Part shown: positions 1-10,523 of the stretch, one piece after another
Position numbering within the stretch: position 1 is the stretch's first letter
Layout: each line of letters opens with the position of its first letter
Source of the DNA: Hexactinellida sp. DTS-2022
Lineage: Eukaryota; Porifera; Hexactinellida
NCBI GenBank assembly: GCA_028753945.1
Contig: JAPNXP010000001.1
Location: 10,654,501 to 10,718,500 of the forward strand
Direction of reading: 5' to 3'
DNA length: 64,000 nucleotides
The notes under the pieces: model-generated
The model's input: only the letters and a program-made list of their open reading frames with translations
Databases searched by the model: none
What the model was told of the DNA's origin: nothing
Program-made: the position numbers and the translations under genes

Positions 1-689
1 CTACTTCAGTAAATGTCTAAATGGGACCCTTTGTCTACAGGTGGACTCTTAGAAAGGCCAGATATGCTTACTACTTACACAGTTCATACTCCCTAATAGT
101 CTGATGTGCATTCATTTGCATGTATTTGTGTGGGAATTAAACTTTGTTCGCCTAATCCCTGTACATATTACGAGAGTCCAAAGTATAGTAATAGTACTAA
201 ATATAATATTGTAAAAATGAAAGCCAATAGGTTTGAGCTCCGCATCCGCATCCGTATCCGCGGAGTTAAAAATTTGGCATCCGCATGCACATCCGTATTC
301 GCGAATGTGGAAAAATTCGCATCCGTCCCATCCCTATTGGGAACCGCCCCCGTATAATTCCTACCAGCCCAATTCCCATTAATTTCACCCCCCCTAGAAT
401 TTCTACCAGCCCTAATGTAACCCCCTGGAGCCCAATCACATTTGCGCCCCGTACACACATAACCCCCACCAGCCTCCACCACATCAGCCCCCCTCAAGTA
501 ACCCTCACTAGCATTCCATCTAGTTCAGGGGTCGATTTTATCTTGCCGACCTGCGCTAGTGCCATCGGGCGTCACTCGTCAGGCCGGTAAACCCGCTAGT
601 GCCCTCGAGCGCCAGGCCGAGTAACGCACTAGTGCCCGTAGGCGCCAGGCTTTCTCGCCCCCAGCTCGGGCAGAAACGTACACGGAAGG
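1..689. repeat. Repeat-rich spacer with short degenerate tandem arrays
   Basis: No supportable gene is present. Around 235-330 there is a degenerate array of a 'gcatccgcatccg'-like motif. Around 340-520 there are loosely repeated C-rich segments containing 'accagccc'. Around 545-650 a unit of roughly 35-45 bp beginning 'ctagtgcc' occurs three times with divergence. Open frames here are repeat translations of low complexity and resemble no protein family I know. Confidence 0.5.
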
Positions 690-925
690 TTAGTACACTA
701 CGAGCCCTTAGGTCTCGTAGCTTTGCGACAAATAGGTGCTTCGCACTTAAAGTTAACAGTCGTTATGCGGCGTTACTCCTCAAAATGGAAATGGTAGAGG
801 ATGTTATGTGCATCCCTTTCTACCATTTTCCATTGTTTTAACCTGTTTACCAATATCCGTTGGAAGCTGGCCTTTGGGTTCATTTTGACGACCCCTTCGG
901 TCTCGGTCGCTTCGCGACCTTTGTT
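690..925 (+). repeat. Hairpin-array repeat family, partial copy
   Basis: This is the hairpin end of the dispersed family described at 62978-63610. It carries the block gagccc..ggtctcg, a diverged GTCGC-type stem, then 'ggtgcttcgcac', then a diverged third stem, then 'ttactcctca'. A short piece of the tandem body follows ('gtttaccaatatccgttgg'). A second hairpin fragment starts near 890 with 'cccttcggtctcggtcgc'. The copy is degraded and lacks the TATA/leader end. Confidence 0.6.
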
Positions 926-1125
926 CGTTCGTGTTTAGACATTCGCGGCCTTTCCCTTCTCTAAAAGAAAGTAATAATAATAATGAATAAGTTAGCCTGT
1001 TGCTAGTAAATTACACACTACTTAACGCGCGCGAATAAAATTCAATGTAATTTGTTTGGGAAATTATGTTATGTATGTTATTCTCATTACTTATTAGTTA
1101 ATTAATGGCTCAATAATTCTTAAGA

Positions 1126-1228
1126 TCGAACTCCGCTTATAACGAACTCCGGTTATAACAAACTCCCCTTATAACGAAATGAAACCACGGTCACGAGCAC
1201 TTCGTTATAACGGGAGTTGACTGTAATG
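1126..1228. mobile_element. Pogo/Tigger-like MITE remnant
   Basis: The segment has two or three copies of 'gaactccg(g)ttataacgaa' and ends with 'cgggagttgactgta'. This resembles the ends of the TA-flanked elements at 44611-44748 and 7402-7503. Only one end is clear, so this is a fragment. Confidence 0.5.
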
Positions 1229-1408
1229 GTTTAATCGCATTGGAGTCACACACTAGTGTTATCTCACTGCTTCTATTGCCTGAGTATTCGCACCTTTAGT
1301 ACCCCCCTGTGTAGTTAAACACAGTTACTCCTCCTTGAATATCGAAGCTCTGTACCCCTAGCATAAAGTTGACGCTGGGGTTGTTAGGAATTTGCTGACA
1401 GAAAGCTA

Positions 1409-2158
1409 CCGAGATCGAAGGGCTCGTATTATTAAATCTCGATTGTTGTTTGTTTGTGTGTTTGTTTGCTTGTCCGGATTGTAATAAAGTGATGGGGGAT
1501 TAAAACCACATTTATATGTGAGATATAAACTAACTTCCAAATGTTATAATAGGTAAACAAGTATGATGATTTCGAATTTCGAATTTATAAATTTCTAATA
1601 TGAATATTTATTGTTGTTGTTGTTTTCCAAAAATAGGTAAACAAAACGATGAAAATTCAAAATGAACCTAGAAGCTAGTTTTCAACGGGTATTTATAGTA
1701 AACAAGTACGTATGCTGATTTCGAATTTTGAAATTACAAATTTCTAATATGAACTCTTATTGTTGTTTTTTACAAAAATAAATGACTTATATAGAGCTCA
1801 GCTCTAGTAGAGTTCAGTTTTTCAGTATGTGTATTCAGGCACTGAGAAAGGTCAGTTTTTCCCAGGGTTTGAAATTGACCTTTAGAAAGTAAGCCTGGGG
1901 TTTTAGTATGGGAAAAATCTGAACTCTACTAGAGCTCAGCTATATAAGCATTCTCTTACAAAATAGGTAAATACATTAATGAAAATTCAAAATAAACCTA
2001 GAAGTTAGCTTTCAACGGGTATTATAGCTAATTTATAGGTAAACAAGTTAGAACTAAGAAATTTTTTAGAAAGGATGAGGAGTAAGTCGCATAGCGGCCG
2101 TTAACTTAAGGTGCATAGCACCGATCCGTCGCAAAGCGACCGATACCGAAGGGCTCAT
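1409..2158 (-). repeat. Hairpin-array/tandem repeat family, near-complete copy
   Basis: On the minus strand this runs from the hairpin block (2079-2157) through two tandem-body units to the TATA-like/leader end ('aatcgagatttaat' at about 1430). The leader end directly abuts the hairpin end of another partial copy (1409-1428), so two members are joined head to tail. A separate inverted-repeat element is inserted at 1786-1948. Confidence 0.7.
1786..1948. mobile_element. MITE with about 30-bp terminal inverted repeats
   Basis: The left end reads 'cttatatagagctcagctc' followed by tagtagagttcag. The right end is its reverse complement with a small gap (ctgaactctactagagctcagctatataag). It lies inside the tandem body of the surrounding repeat, so it is the younger insertion. 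A one-ended copy is present at about 62169-62230. Confidence 0.7.
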
Positions 2159-2401
2159 ATAGCTTAAATATCGATTTAAATCGATTTTTTTTGTGACCTC
2201 TTAAGTAGTATATTTATATCCGTGAGCCCAGCTTTAGGTTGTTATAAGGACAAAGCAATTTATTTATAAATACTAACCCAGTACGCCCGGAATATTGATG
2301 CTAACTTAATATGAGAATTTGAATTTCCCAAACAAATTACATTGTGTAACATTCTTATTAATAGAGAATTATCGAGATTTCTAATTATAAATAATTAGTT
2401 T

Positions 2402-2480
2402 CTAGGTGTAGTAAGGCCGTCAATTGAGGTGTGAAGCGCCGAACCATCGCAAAGCGACCGAGACCGAAGGGTTCGTTTGA
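2402..2480 (-). repeat. Hairpin-array fragment
   Basis: This is an isolated copy of the three-hairpin end of the dispersed family: 'gtaaggccg', 'gaggtgtgaagcgcc', 'atcgcaaagcgaccgagacc', then 'gaagggttcgt'. No tandem body is attached. Confidence 0.6.
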
Positions 2481-2916
2481 TTAAATCACATATGATAATT
2501 TGCTTTCTAACTAGTATATTAATTTGTAGGAGCTTTTTGATAAAATTTGCAATCGTTGGGTATTATGCTTGTCACAATTTCTATTTGTGTTTTATAAATC
2601 ACTAATTCAAATTATGGCTATTTTAACGAGAGTTTATGTTGTAATGATTATGATTACAGAGTTGATCCCCCGTTATACATTAATTTAATACAAATAAGGA
2701 GTAAATACAGAATATCATTGAGGTATACAGATATAATGATTATACAACTAAAGTTATTACAATACATACTATGTTAATTTCCAAAGATAGAATGTTTCTT
2801 GGGGTATTAGAAAAGCTTGAAATTAGGACAAAATATTTACATTTATAACACAAACAAGTAAAACTAAGAAACACAGAATATTAGTCTTCTATTGGGGCTG
2901 TTTCATGTAACCTCAG

Positions 2917-3999
2917 CTAAATACGGTGGATGCAGTAGAGTAGCGTAACTTGGGTAAATAGCGTAACTAAGAACACAGCTATGCAGAATAAAATAGGCCA
3001 CACTGGACTGTAGTTGCAAACTATGGTAAACTGACAAATATTACTAGCATTATTATTTGGTTCATAAATGATTGCATCCAAATTAGCTAAGTTCGTATGT
3101 GTGAAATGGGAAAATGGAACTTCGTTTTTTATCAGGTCGATGCTTCTAGTTACGTTCAGGACACAGAAATTAGTAACATTTGATAATGCAAAAATAGAAT
3201 ACATGCCAGTAGTTTGTATGCCATAGGTACCTTGTGAAGAATTTCGTACTTCATTTGAGGATTCACAAAAGGAATGATAATTTGGAGTTTCAGAAGGAAG
3301 TATCAGTTGTACGTACAATTCATATTCAACAGTAGTTCCATCGAGAGAAGAGTAGCAGTATGTAGAGATTGTAGAATTTTTAGGTATCCAGGTAAACATA
3401 TTACGATTAACACTATATTGTGTTGTGAGGGATTGTTTCAGTGGTTTATGAAACATTAAACCTTTTAAGTCTGTTGAACAATCTCGATAGTTAACAAACG
3501 CACATTCATTTAGATTGACATTATCGAGCATGTAGTAATCACCAGGTAGAAGAGCGACATCCTGTCTCGAACCTTGAATCATAATTGGAGTCAGAAATAC
3601 CGAAAAGCAAACGCTAGCGGTTATAATTAGTATCACATAGGATGCCCGGTGTATTTTGTTTTTGTTCTTGTAATATGTTTGATGCAGATGGTCCTGATTG
3701 GTGAAAACAGGTTTATCAGGCAATAACTGCTCTCTGGTGACGTCATTAGTTCGGAACCCGGAGTATTTAACCTTAGTTCTGTCTCGGAATACCAACCAAG
3801 CAGCGACAAGGAATATCGAGTATAGGATGCTGGGAAGAATTGATAGGATCGACATGAATACGAGAATAGCAAGTGTAGCATACATCTGAGTATTATACGA
3901 GGTGACCTGTTCGACGACATAATAAACTACAACACCAGACAAACTAGCGATAGCATTTAGAAGAGTCAACAAGTAAGTTCCCCAGGCAGCTACCTTCAT
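2917..3999 (-). CDS. Four-pass membrane protein, downstream ORF of a TGATG-overlapping pair
   Basis: A 360-residue protein I do not recognise. I see hydrophobic segments at about residues 5-30, 40-70, 118-142 and 335-357. A roughly 190-residue loop lies between the last two. It is rich in Cys and NxS/T sequons and is probably lumenal or extracellular, as inferred from the sequons. The ATG begins on the A of the TGA that ends the upstream ORF, so the two share one base at 3999. There is no room for a promoter or intron at that junction. It could be translated by termination-reinitiation on a dicistronic mRNA, or be spliced from the same pre-mRNA. Both proteins are AT-rich in codon choice. Confidence 0.72.
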   Translation of the reverse strand: MKVAAWGTYLLTLLNAIASLSGVVVYYVVEQVTSYNTQMYATLAILVFMSILSILPSILYSIFLVAAWLVFRDRTKVKYSGFRTNDVTREQLLPDKPVFTNQDHLHQTYYKNKNKIHRASYVILIITASVCFSVFLTPIMIQGSRQDVALLPGDYYMLDNVNLNECAFVNYRDCSTDLKGLMFHKPLKQSLTTQYSVNRNMFTWIPKNSTISTYCYSSLDGTTVEYELYVQLILPSETPNYHSFCESSNEVRNSSQGTYGIQTTGMYSIFALSNVTNFCVLNVTRSIDLIKNEVPFSHFTHTNLANLDAIIYEPNNNASNICQFTIVCNYSPVWPILFCIAVFLVTLFTQVTLLYCIHRI

Positions 4000-4847
4000 C
4001 AGCTTATAGGCTCCGCCTCGTATCTATCTGCGTATCTCTCCCATTCTAGAAAGCTGGTATGCAAATGTGTTATAAACTCCATTATGCGTTGATGTACGAT
4101 AATTATACACATTCTCATAAACGCACATACCGTAAATACCCGGGTGAATATATCGATTCCGTAGACAATAATTACAATTAAATAGCGGCTGTATCTTGTA
4201 ATATAACCATGCAGGAATGGAAATGTCTGGGTTAACCATGCTGGGTCAACAAACTGGAGGATATACTGGCTAAACTCCAAACAGAGTACATACCCCATTC
4301 TTGCTATTATTAATATTACTAGGATATTGAGCTGCACTTTCTTACCTTTAAAGTAATTAGCTATCTGTAGCAATAGAGTCACTCCGAATAATACGATTCC
4401 TTCCTGACATGACTGAGCGATAGCGCCTGCGAGATAACCCATTAGTTTCTCATTTTCCCATTCGTGACTAATGACAATGACAGATGTGTAGATGAGGGAA
4501 ATAGTGTTGAAGACACAGAAACCAAACATGCACAGGATAATTCCTACGAAAATTTGGAAATGTTGGTAGTAGGCAGTAATGACTCTGGTTTCATCATGCT
4601 CACACCCCCTTATACAGTTATTAACGATGTATCTGTACTTAAACACCTGGCCTATCAACTGGCCTGCTAGTCGGATGGTGACTGGTATAAGCAGTATGCA
4701 TAGTAGGGAGCTTATCACTGCGCAAATTACAAATATCGGAGTGTATTCCTTGGGAACACATCCAGGAGTTACAAATTCTAGAATTTGTTGGGAAAAGCTA
4801 TAAATCATTTCACAATATTCACAAGCAATTATTTGAATAACGATCAT
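3999..4847 (-). CDS. Multi-pass membrane protein, upstream ORF of the pair
   Basis: A 282-residue, highly hydrophobic protein of unknown family. Hydrophobic segments lie near residues 35-58, 98-125, 137-162, 172-192 and 222-255, so five or six membrane passes are likely. There is no clear signal peptide. The N-terminus is hydrophobic and Cys-containing. The C-terminus is charged (W-E-R-Y-A-D-R-Y-E-A-E) and probably cytosolic. Its stop codon overlaps the ATG of the next ORF (TGATG). The size and several short loops would fit a diverged chemoreceptor or GPCR-like protein, but I see no diagnostic motif such as DRY or NPxxY, so I leave it unnamed. Confidence 0.72.
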   Translation of the reverse strand: MIVIQIIACEYCEMIYSFSQQILEFVTPGCVPKEYTPIFVICAVISSLLCILLIPVTIRLAGQLIGQVFKYRYIVNNCIRGCEHDETRVITAYYQHFQIFVGIILCMFGFCVFNTISLIYTSVIVISHEWENEKLMGYLAGAIAQSCQEGIVLFGVTLLLQIANYFKGKKVQLNILVILIIARMGYVLCLEFSQYILQFVDPAWLTQTFPFLHGYITRYSRYLIVIIVYGIDIFTRVFTVCAFMRMCIIIVHQRIMEFITHLHTSFLEWERYADRYEAEPIS

Positions 4848-5026
4848 TAGAATTATGCAGCTTTATACTCTAAGAAGATTCTATAAGCATACTATCTAAG
4901 TTGAAAGTTGATACTGTAGTATCAACTTTAGTAACCACTTTACACTCACATAATTCTTTTTCCACTAGTTAATGCAATTTAATTCTTATTAGAGAGTCAA
5001 TAACAAACTGTTCCTCTGACCTATTT
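4848..5026. promoter_or_regulatory. Probable 5' region of the membrane-protein pair
   Basis: AT-rich DNA immediately upstream of the minus-strand ATG at 4847. It contains an imperfect palindrome near 4900-4930 ('aaagttgatactgtagtat' followed by caacttt). No canonical TATA position can be assigned with confidence. Confidence 0.25.
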
Positions 5027-5306
5027 CAGTGGCGGATCCAGACATGTTGAAAAGGGGGCCCCCAGAAATAATGAGAGCGTAGCGAGCAACTTATAAGGGG
5101 GTCTGGGGGATAACCCCCCAGATTAAAAAAAAGTTATACACACTCAGAAGTCATTTTAAACGCTAATTTCTATATTAAGAACCATAATTCAAATTTGAGG
5201 CTGAAGTTTCTTAATTATTTTGTCAATTTCAGCCTAAATTTTAGTCAATTTCAGTTTCGAAGGGGGGGGGGGCAGGCCCCCTGGCCCCCCCCCGGATCCG
5301 CCTCTG
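5027..5306. mobile_element. hAT-type MITE
   Basis: Terminal inverted repeats CAGTGGCGGATCCAG (5027) and CCGGATCCGCCTCTG (ending 5306) are of the hAT type. The interior has G-rich and C-rich tracts and no coding capacity. An exact 8-bp target duplication is not obvious. Confidence 0.75.
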
Positions 5307-6446
5307 TATTTAACCTCTCTTGCATTTGATTATTTTATATTCTATGGTTCGGCTGAAGTCCTTGACCTTGTGGTCCGCTGGATAAGTTGACTGTATTGCT
5401 GTGGTCACACTCTCTATGCTAGCTGCTTGGTAATACTATTGAGCAAATGGAATGTATTAAATTAACTTCCTACTCAAACCACTTATTTACAATATGCAGG
5501 CAGGGTATATGTTGCTCATCTCACGAACTAAGGTATAATTATACCCGTAACTAATGTGCCGAGTCAAACCTGGATAATAATGTCATAACTTCTTAAAGAA
5601 CAGTTGTTATATGTATTATTGTAATCCGACGAATATTCGTTTACGTACTACTTTTAAACAACAACATTACTTTTGTTTAGATTGGAGAGATCGTAAATAT
5701 AAATTCGTACCTAAACTAGCTGAGTATTATAAATAATGCACTCAATGCCGTTTTTTGGGGTTTATAGGCCCTGGGCACCGATGAGATAACAGGCCTTCTT
5801 TCACACCACAACAAACTGAGCTAATCGCTATTAGAGGAATAAATTAAGATAGAATAGAAACAGTCAGAAAAGAATTTCACAACTCAATTTTAAGAAATAT
5901 CCAATAATGATTTTACTGAGTTAGTAAAATTGGTAGTTGAAAGGTTGTAGCACAGTGATAATTATATAATATAAATAATTTTTCTTTTTCTAAACAATTT
6001 AATTAGTGCAGGGCCGGGGAAGCAGAAAGTTGTTGAGAATTAGTCAAGTAAATACAAAAATAAGTACATAATACGTATTTAACTTGAATTATTTTTTGTT
6101 GATGTTACAATATTTTAATCATAATACAAAGTACATTCAGTGCCGTCTTAAGCATGGGTAAACTGGGCACTTGCCAATGTGGGGGGCCTAATTTTTCTTG
6201 ATGGTTATTTATAACTTATTGGACTACAGTGCTTTATAATAAATAAAATTATTTTTTGACTAACAAATTATCTCAATATTTGGATGTGCCATTTTTATAT
6301 TATATTTGTCTAGTTTTACACAGGTAAACCCAGTAAAACTATGCTCTGTATACATTGTGTAGATTGTATACCTTATACATACGTACATATTAGCAATTTA
6401 GCATACCATAACTGTACGGTAATATGCAAACAAGTATACATCCATT
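5307..6446. other. AT-rich spacer, no gene seen
   Basis: No open frame of credible composition is present. A hAT-like end ('cagtgccgtcttaagc') occurs at about 6139 without an identifiable partner. The rest is AT-rich and I see nothing further in it. Confidence 0.4.
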
Positions 6447-6967
6447 CAGCGATGTGCTCCTTTACTTAGTAACGGAGTAACGGTAAGGGTAACGGACATC
6501 TGTTACTTTTAACTAGTTACCGTTATCTTTAATCAGTTACTCTTACCATTACATTACCGTAACACTGTTACCGCTACTACGTTAAAAGTTACCGTTACAT
6601 TAGGGTAACGGTCAGAGATGGAACCGGTCGGGATTTTCATGACCCGACCTGACCGGTGCAGTTGGAAATTTGACCCGACCCGACCAGCCGGTCGACCGGT
6701 CAATCATAGCTAGCAATAATTTATAAATAATAGAAAACAAATTATGATATTATGATATCGAATACATCATATAGAGATCTCGACCGGCCGGTCAGGGTTC
6801 CGACCGGTACCCGACCCGACCCGACCCGACCGGTCGACCGGTGTCGGTCAGACCCGACCGGTTCCGTCTCTAGACTAACGGTAACTGATTAAAGGTAAAC
6901 GGAGTAACTGAACAAAAGTAACGGGAGATATAAAGCAACGATAACGGAGTAACGGAGCACATCACTG
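6447..6967. mobile_element. hAT MITE with exact 8-bp target duplication and a nested element
   Basis: The ends are 'cagcgatgtgctcc' and 'ggagcacatcactg'. They are flanked by a perfect 8-bp direct duplication, catccatt (6439-6446 and 6968-6975). The subterminal DNA is built from taacgg/ccgtta repeats. A second inverted-repeat element made of gaccggtc-type repeats is inserted at about 6615-6875. The same family occurs at 9008-9346 in a GET3 intron. Confidence 0.88.
6615..6875. mobile_element. Nested inverted-repeat element, GACCGGTCGGG-rich
   Basis: It begins 'cagagatggaaccggtcggg' and ends with a near-perfect reverse complement ('cccgaccggttccgtctct'). It lies inside the older hAT MITE. The internal repeats are variants of ccgaccggtc. 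It is non-coding. The CAGAG...CTCT(G) ends are consistent with hAT, but the 8-bp duplication is imperfect. Confidence 0.65.
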
Positions 6968-7401
6968 CATCCATTACTATAATGAATATTAATCGGGTCA
7001 AATCAACCTGGTCCGAGGTGACTCTATTTAGCGAAGTCGACTATATATATTTGAGTAATCTATACTTTGTTTGTAATATTTACCTTAACGGTATTCCCTA
7101 CACCTAAAAGATGATTTTCCCTTGAAAAACTTTTTTCATAACTTCAACTTTTTTATCTAAACACTTCGCTTGTCCATATCTAGAGATAGAATTTGGTTTT
7201 GAATCTTTTCGACAAATAATTTCAGAGATATGATCGATTTAAAACTGCGGACTATAAATTTCAGCATAAAATGGGGATTTTGTATGTACTATTGGCCACA
7301 CTTTTTAATATGAAAACCCGGCTTCGCAAAGGTGAATTTTTGACCTTGCCAGTAAATTAAAATTAAATTTAGGAAAGGTGTTATTGGCCGATATCTAAAT
7401 A

Positions 7402-7503
7402 CAGTCAACTCCGCTTAATAGAGTCACCTCGGGACCAGGTTGTTTCGACCCGATTAAGCGGAGAAACCGATTAACCGGTGGCCCTATTAAGCGGGGTTGA
7501 CTG
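7402..7503. mobile_element. Pogo/Tigger-like MITE, TA-flanked
   Basis: A 102-bp element with ends 'cagtcaactccgcttaat' and 'attaagcggggttgactg', flanked by TA on both sides. It is typical of short Tc1/mariner-pogo derivatives and has no coding capacity. Confidence 0.8.
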
Positions 7504-7724
7504 TAATTCCCTCAAATCGCTCTAATGTAAATTTTTATTGTCCAAAAGATTATCTATTGTCAACTGATTTATGTCCCATGATAATTTTTTGCACCTTGCT
7601 CTATATGCAATAATAAAATCGATGATTTAAAATGGTTACGTATTGATAAACGTCTACTTTTTGGGAAAATGGGATAAAATTCACGTAAGAATCCAGAATG
7701 CATTAATTTTAAAACTCTCTCTAT

Positions 7725-7801
7725 CGTTATTGCTCAATGCTTACAAACTTCGATATTGCTCGATGCTTACAAACTTCGTTATTGCTCGATGCTTACAAGC
7801 T
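7725..7801. repeat. 26-bp tandem repeat, three units
   Basis: Three consecutive copies of a 26-bp unit (cgttattgctcgatgctta then caaactt), at 7725-7750, 7751-7776 and 7777-7801, with few differences. A pogo-like end, 'tagtagaacctcgttagtac', follows directly. Confidence 0.85.
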
Positions 7802-7919
7802 ATAGTAGAACCTCGTTAGTACGCCACAGTTAATAATACGAACACTATTTCAGTCCTTTTCAATGCGAATGATATTGGTTACTACGAATTCCGTGTCTCC
7901 ACTCAGAAACCTCACACTT

Positions 7920-8253
7920 AATCCCATCTGACCCTGAGGGGGCAGCTGGCACTAGGGCCACTGGTCCGGGGGACATTATTTGAGGGGACCGCTGGCACTA
8001 TTGTCAACGAGCGTAAGACCCGTAAAGGTCCTACACTCGTAGAGGCAGTCAACCAGCAGGTTTCGTCCCATCTCAGGGACTCATCAGGAGGGTAACCCTC
8101 GAACTACACTGTAGTACTGATCTAGGTACCCGGTGCACAGCCACTGTTCACCTATGTGGTGTGCCTCCACCACATAACCTGGAGCTTATCACTTCATGAC
8201 ACTATGGTTAACGCGGCAACTGTACATACCGTTTTCCTTACCGTGTCCCTAAT
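7920..8253. other. GC-rich non-coding segment of unknown nature
   Basis: It is noticeably richer in GC than its surroundings and broken by stops in all frames I read. It contains repeated 'ctggcacta' words and a gtggtg...caccac inverted pair near 8155-8180. No tRNA-like A and B boxes or known RNA could be recognised. It may be a decayed repeat. Confidence 0.3.
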
Positions 8254-8261
8254 AACGAGAG

Positions 8262-8463
8262 CAGGGTTTCATCTATACTCCCCCCCCCTGAAATTATTTT
8301 TTGAGAAAAAAGACCCCCCTGAGATTTTTTCTGACCCCCCTCTTAGGGGGGGGGGGGGTTTATTAACTATATTAGAGAAATGTAAATTACGCCCCCCCTG
8401 ACTACAATTGGACTTCGTAATACCCCCCCCCCCCCCTGAGGTAAAAGTCTAGATCCATCACTG
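8262..8463. mobile_element. hAT MITE with exact 8-bp target duplication
   Basis: Diverged terminal repeats ('cagggtttcatctatact' and the complement of 'agtctagatccatcactg') are flanked by a perfect 8-bp duplication, aacgagag (8254-8261 and 8464-8471). The interior is homopolymeric C and G runs. Confidence 0.85.
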
Positions 8464-8669
8464 AACGAGAGTACATACCTGCCAACCTTACAGGGATTTT
8501 AACCATTTTGAGGTTCTGTACAGGGAATTATACATTTGTACAGGGATTTTAAGTCGGGACAAAATTAATGATTGTAAGTCAAATACACCTAAAAAATGTC
8601 TTTACTCTCAAAATGTAGCATTTTGTTAATCTAATAATCTATATTTCTGTTGCATTAGGAATTAGACTA

Positions 8670-10523
8670 ATGGCAGTATCTCAACCAGATGGAGAAGAGC
8701 AGTTCTTCGACTTGGCTCCCAATATCCATCAGCTGCTCACTCAGCAATACAAGTGGATATTTGTAGGCGGGAAAGGAGGGGTGGGCAAGACCACCTGCAG
8801 TTGCGCTTTGGCGCTCTTGTTAGCAAAGGTAAGTACAGTATATACCGGAATATGAACACCGGTTATAAGAGCATTATATTGGAAAACGGTTACCATATAC
8901 ATACTACCTTAGTACCTTGTATAATGTATGCCGGTTATAAGAACACTACATATATGCAGTTCCCGACGAAGTTCTTATATCCGGTATCCACTGTATAGTA
9001 TACTTAACAGTGATGTGCTCCGTTACTAGTAACGGAGTAACGGTAACGGTAACGGAAAAAGTAACGGTAACGGGTGTCGACATGTAACGGTAACGGTAAC
9101 GGACATCCGTTACTTTTGACTAGTTGCCGTTATCTTTAATCAGTTACTCTTACCATTACTTTACCGTAACACAGTAACCGTTGCTACGTTAAACTTATTC
9201 CTTTGCCATTACAACGTTATTTTAAATCAGTTACCGTTACATTAAGGTAAACTGTACTGAATAAAGGTAAACGGGTAAACTTAACAAAAGTAACGGTATC
9301 GGAACAAATAAAGTAACGGAATATTTAGTAACGGAGCACATCACTGATGCTTAACCATTGCTCATCTACTATACTCTTACATGTTTTCTGTGTAGCACCG
9401 TAAGAACGTTCTGCTGCTGTCCTCCGACCCCGCACACAACCTCTCGGACGCTTTCAACCAGAAGATAGGCTCCGAGCCCACGCGCGTGGAGGGGACCTCC
9501 AACCTGTTCGCCATGGAGATATCCACCAGCATCAGCTACGACGAGTTCGAGCAGGAGTTCTCCTCGCTCTCCGGGCCCGGCGGGCAGACCGGGATCTTCC
9601 AGGTGAGCTCTGGTCTACAGTAGACTCCCGGTAGTACGAACACACTTAACGCATATAAGCGAAATATCGGTTAAGGACTTAAGGAATACAAAGTTTAGTT
9701 CCCTAGCTTATACAAATGCATGCAAGGGACTCCGATTTATACAAATCCTGATAATACGAATAGATTTCGACGGTTCCCCTTGTGTTTGTATCAACGAGTC
9801 TACTACGTATATTCCTAACTCTTCACTATAATAATACCGATACACCTCTAGGCAGTGAAGTCTATGTTTAAAGACTTTATAGGCTCTCTCCCCGGGCTGG
9901 ATGAAGCGATGGCGTTTGCTGAGATTATGAAGCTGGTCACAGACCTCAACTTCTCGGTGGTCGTGTTCGACACTGCGCCCACGGGACACACGCTCCGGTT
10001 CCTCTCCATCCCCAGGAGCATTCAGAACGGCATCAGCAAGGGGGGCGTGGGGGCCCTCATGCAGCACGTGCTGCCCAGTCTCGGGTTCTCAGAGACAGAC
10101 ATACAGGCTAAGCTCAACGACAACATGCCGATTATAGAGAGGATTAACGAGGAGTTCCAGGACAAGAGCAAGACTACGTTTGTGTGCGTGTGCATAGCGG
10201 AGTTCCTCTCTGTGTACGAGACGGAGAGACTCATACAGGCGCTCACCAAGAACAAGATGGGGGTGCAGTACATTATCGTTAATCAGCTGTTGATTCCCCT
10301 TAAAGACGACGCGGGTAATCACATCTGTCCCAAGTGCTCGGCTCGGAATCGGATACAGCACAAGTACCTGGAGCAGGTGCACGACCTCTACGAGGACTAC
10401 AACATTATAGAAGTCCCCCTCATGGACTACGAGGTGCGTGGCATGTATAACGTACGAATGTTCTCCGAACTCCTATTAGACGGCAGTAAGATATTCTCTC
10501 CAGACCCACCTAGCTCTAACTGA
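8670..10523 (+). CDS. GET3: ATPase GET3/ASNA1 (TRC40), three exons
   Basis: Cytosolic homodimeric ATPase that carries tail-anchored membrane proteins to the ER receptor. Exons are 8670-8828, 9396-9602 and 9852-10523, with GT-AG introns that keep frame, giving 345 residues (human about 348). Visible motifs are the P-loop [10 protein letters not shown] at about residue 33, the switch I motif [12 protein letters not shown], the switch II motif [12 protein letters not shown], and the zinc-binding CPKC near the C-terminus. The chosen ATG gives a family-typical short N-terminus. Intron 1 contains a hAT MITE (9008-9346). Exons 2 and 3 are GC-rich against AT-rich introns. The next gene, RNF121, is on the same strand 680 bp away. 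The product also acts in ER membrane protein handling, but I see no evidence of co-transcription. Confidence 0.96.
9008..9346. mobile_element. hAT MITE inside GET3 intron 1
   Basis: Perfect 19-bp terminal repeats (cagtgatgtgctccgttac and its complement) are flanked by the near-identical 8-mers atacttaa (9000-9007) and atgcttaa (9347-9354). It belongs to the same family as 6447-6967 and has the same taacgg-rich subterminal DNA. Confidence 0.88.

Noticed and set aside
690-925. CRISPR-like or tRNA-like reading of the short GC hairpins
   Set aside because: There are no regularly spaced identical repeats with unique spacers and no tRNA A and B boxes. The hairpins belong to a dispersed repeat in a eukaryotic genome.
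3999-4847. Calling the membrane pair a GPCR
   Set aside because: The hydrophobic count is five or six plus four, and no DRY, NPxxY or ligand-domain signature was seen.
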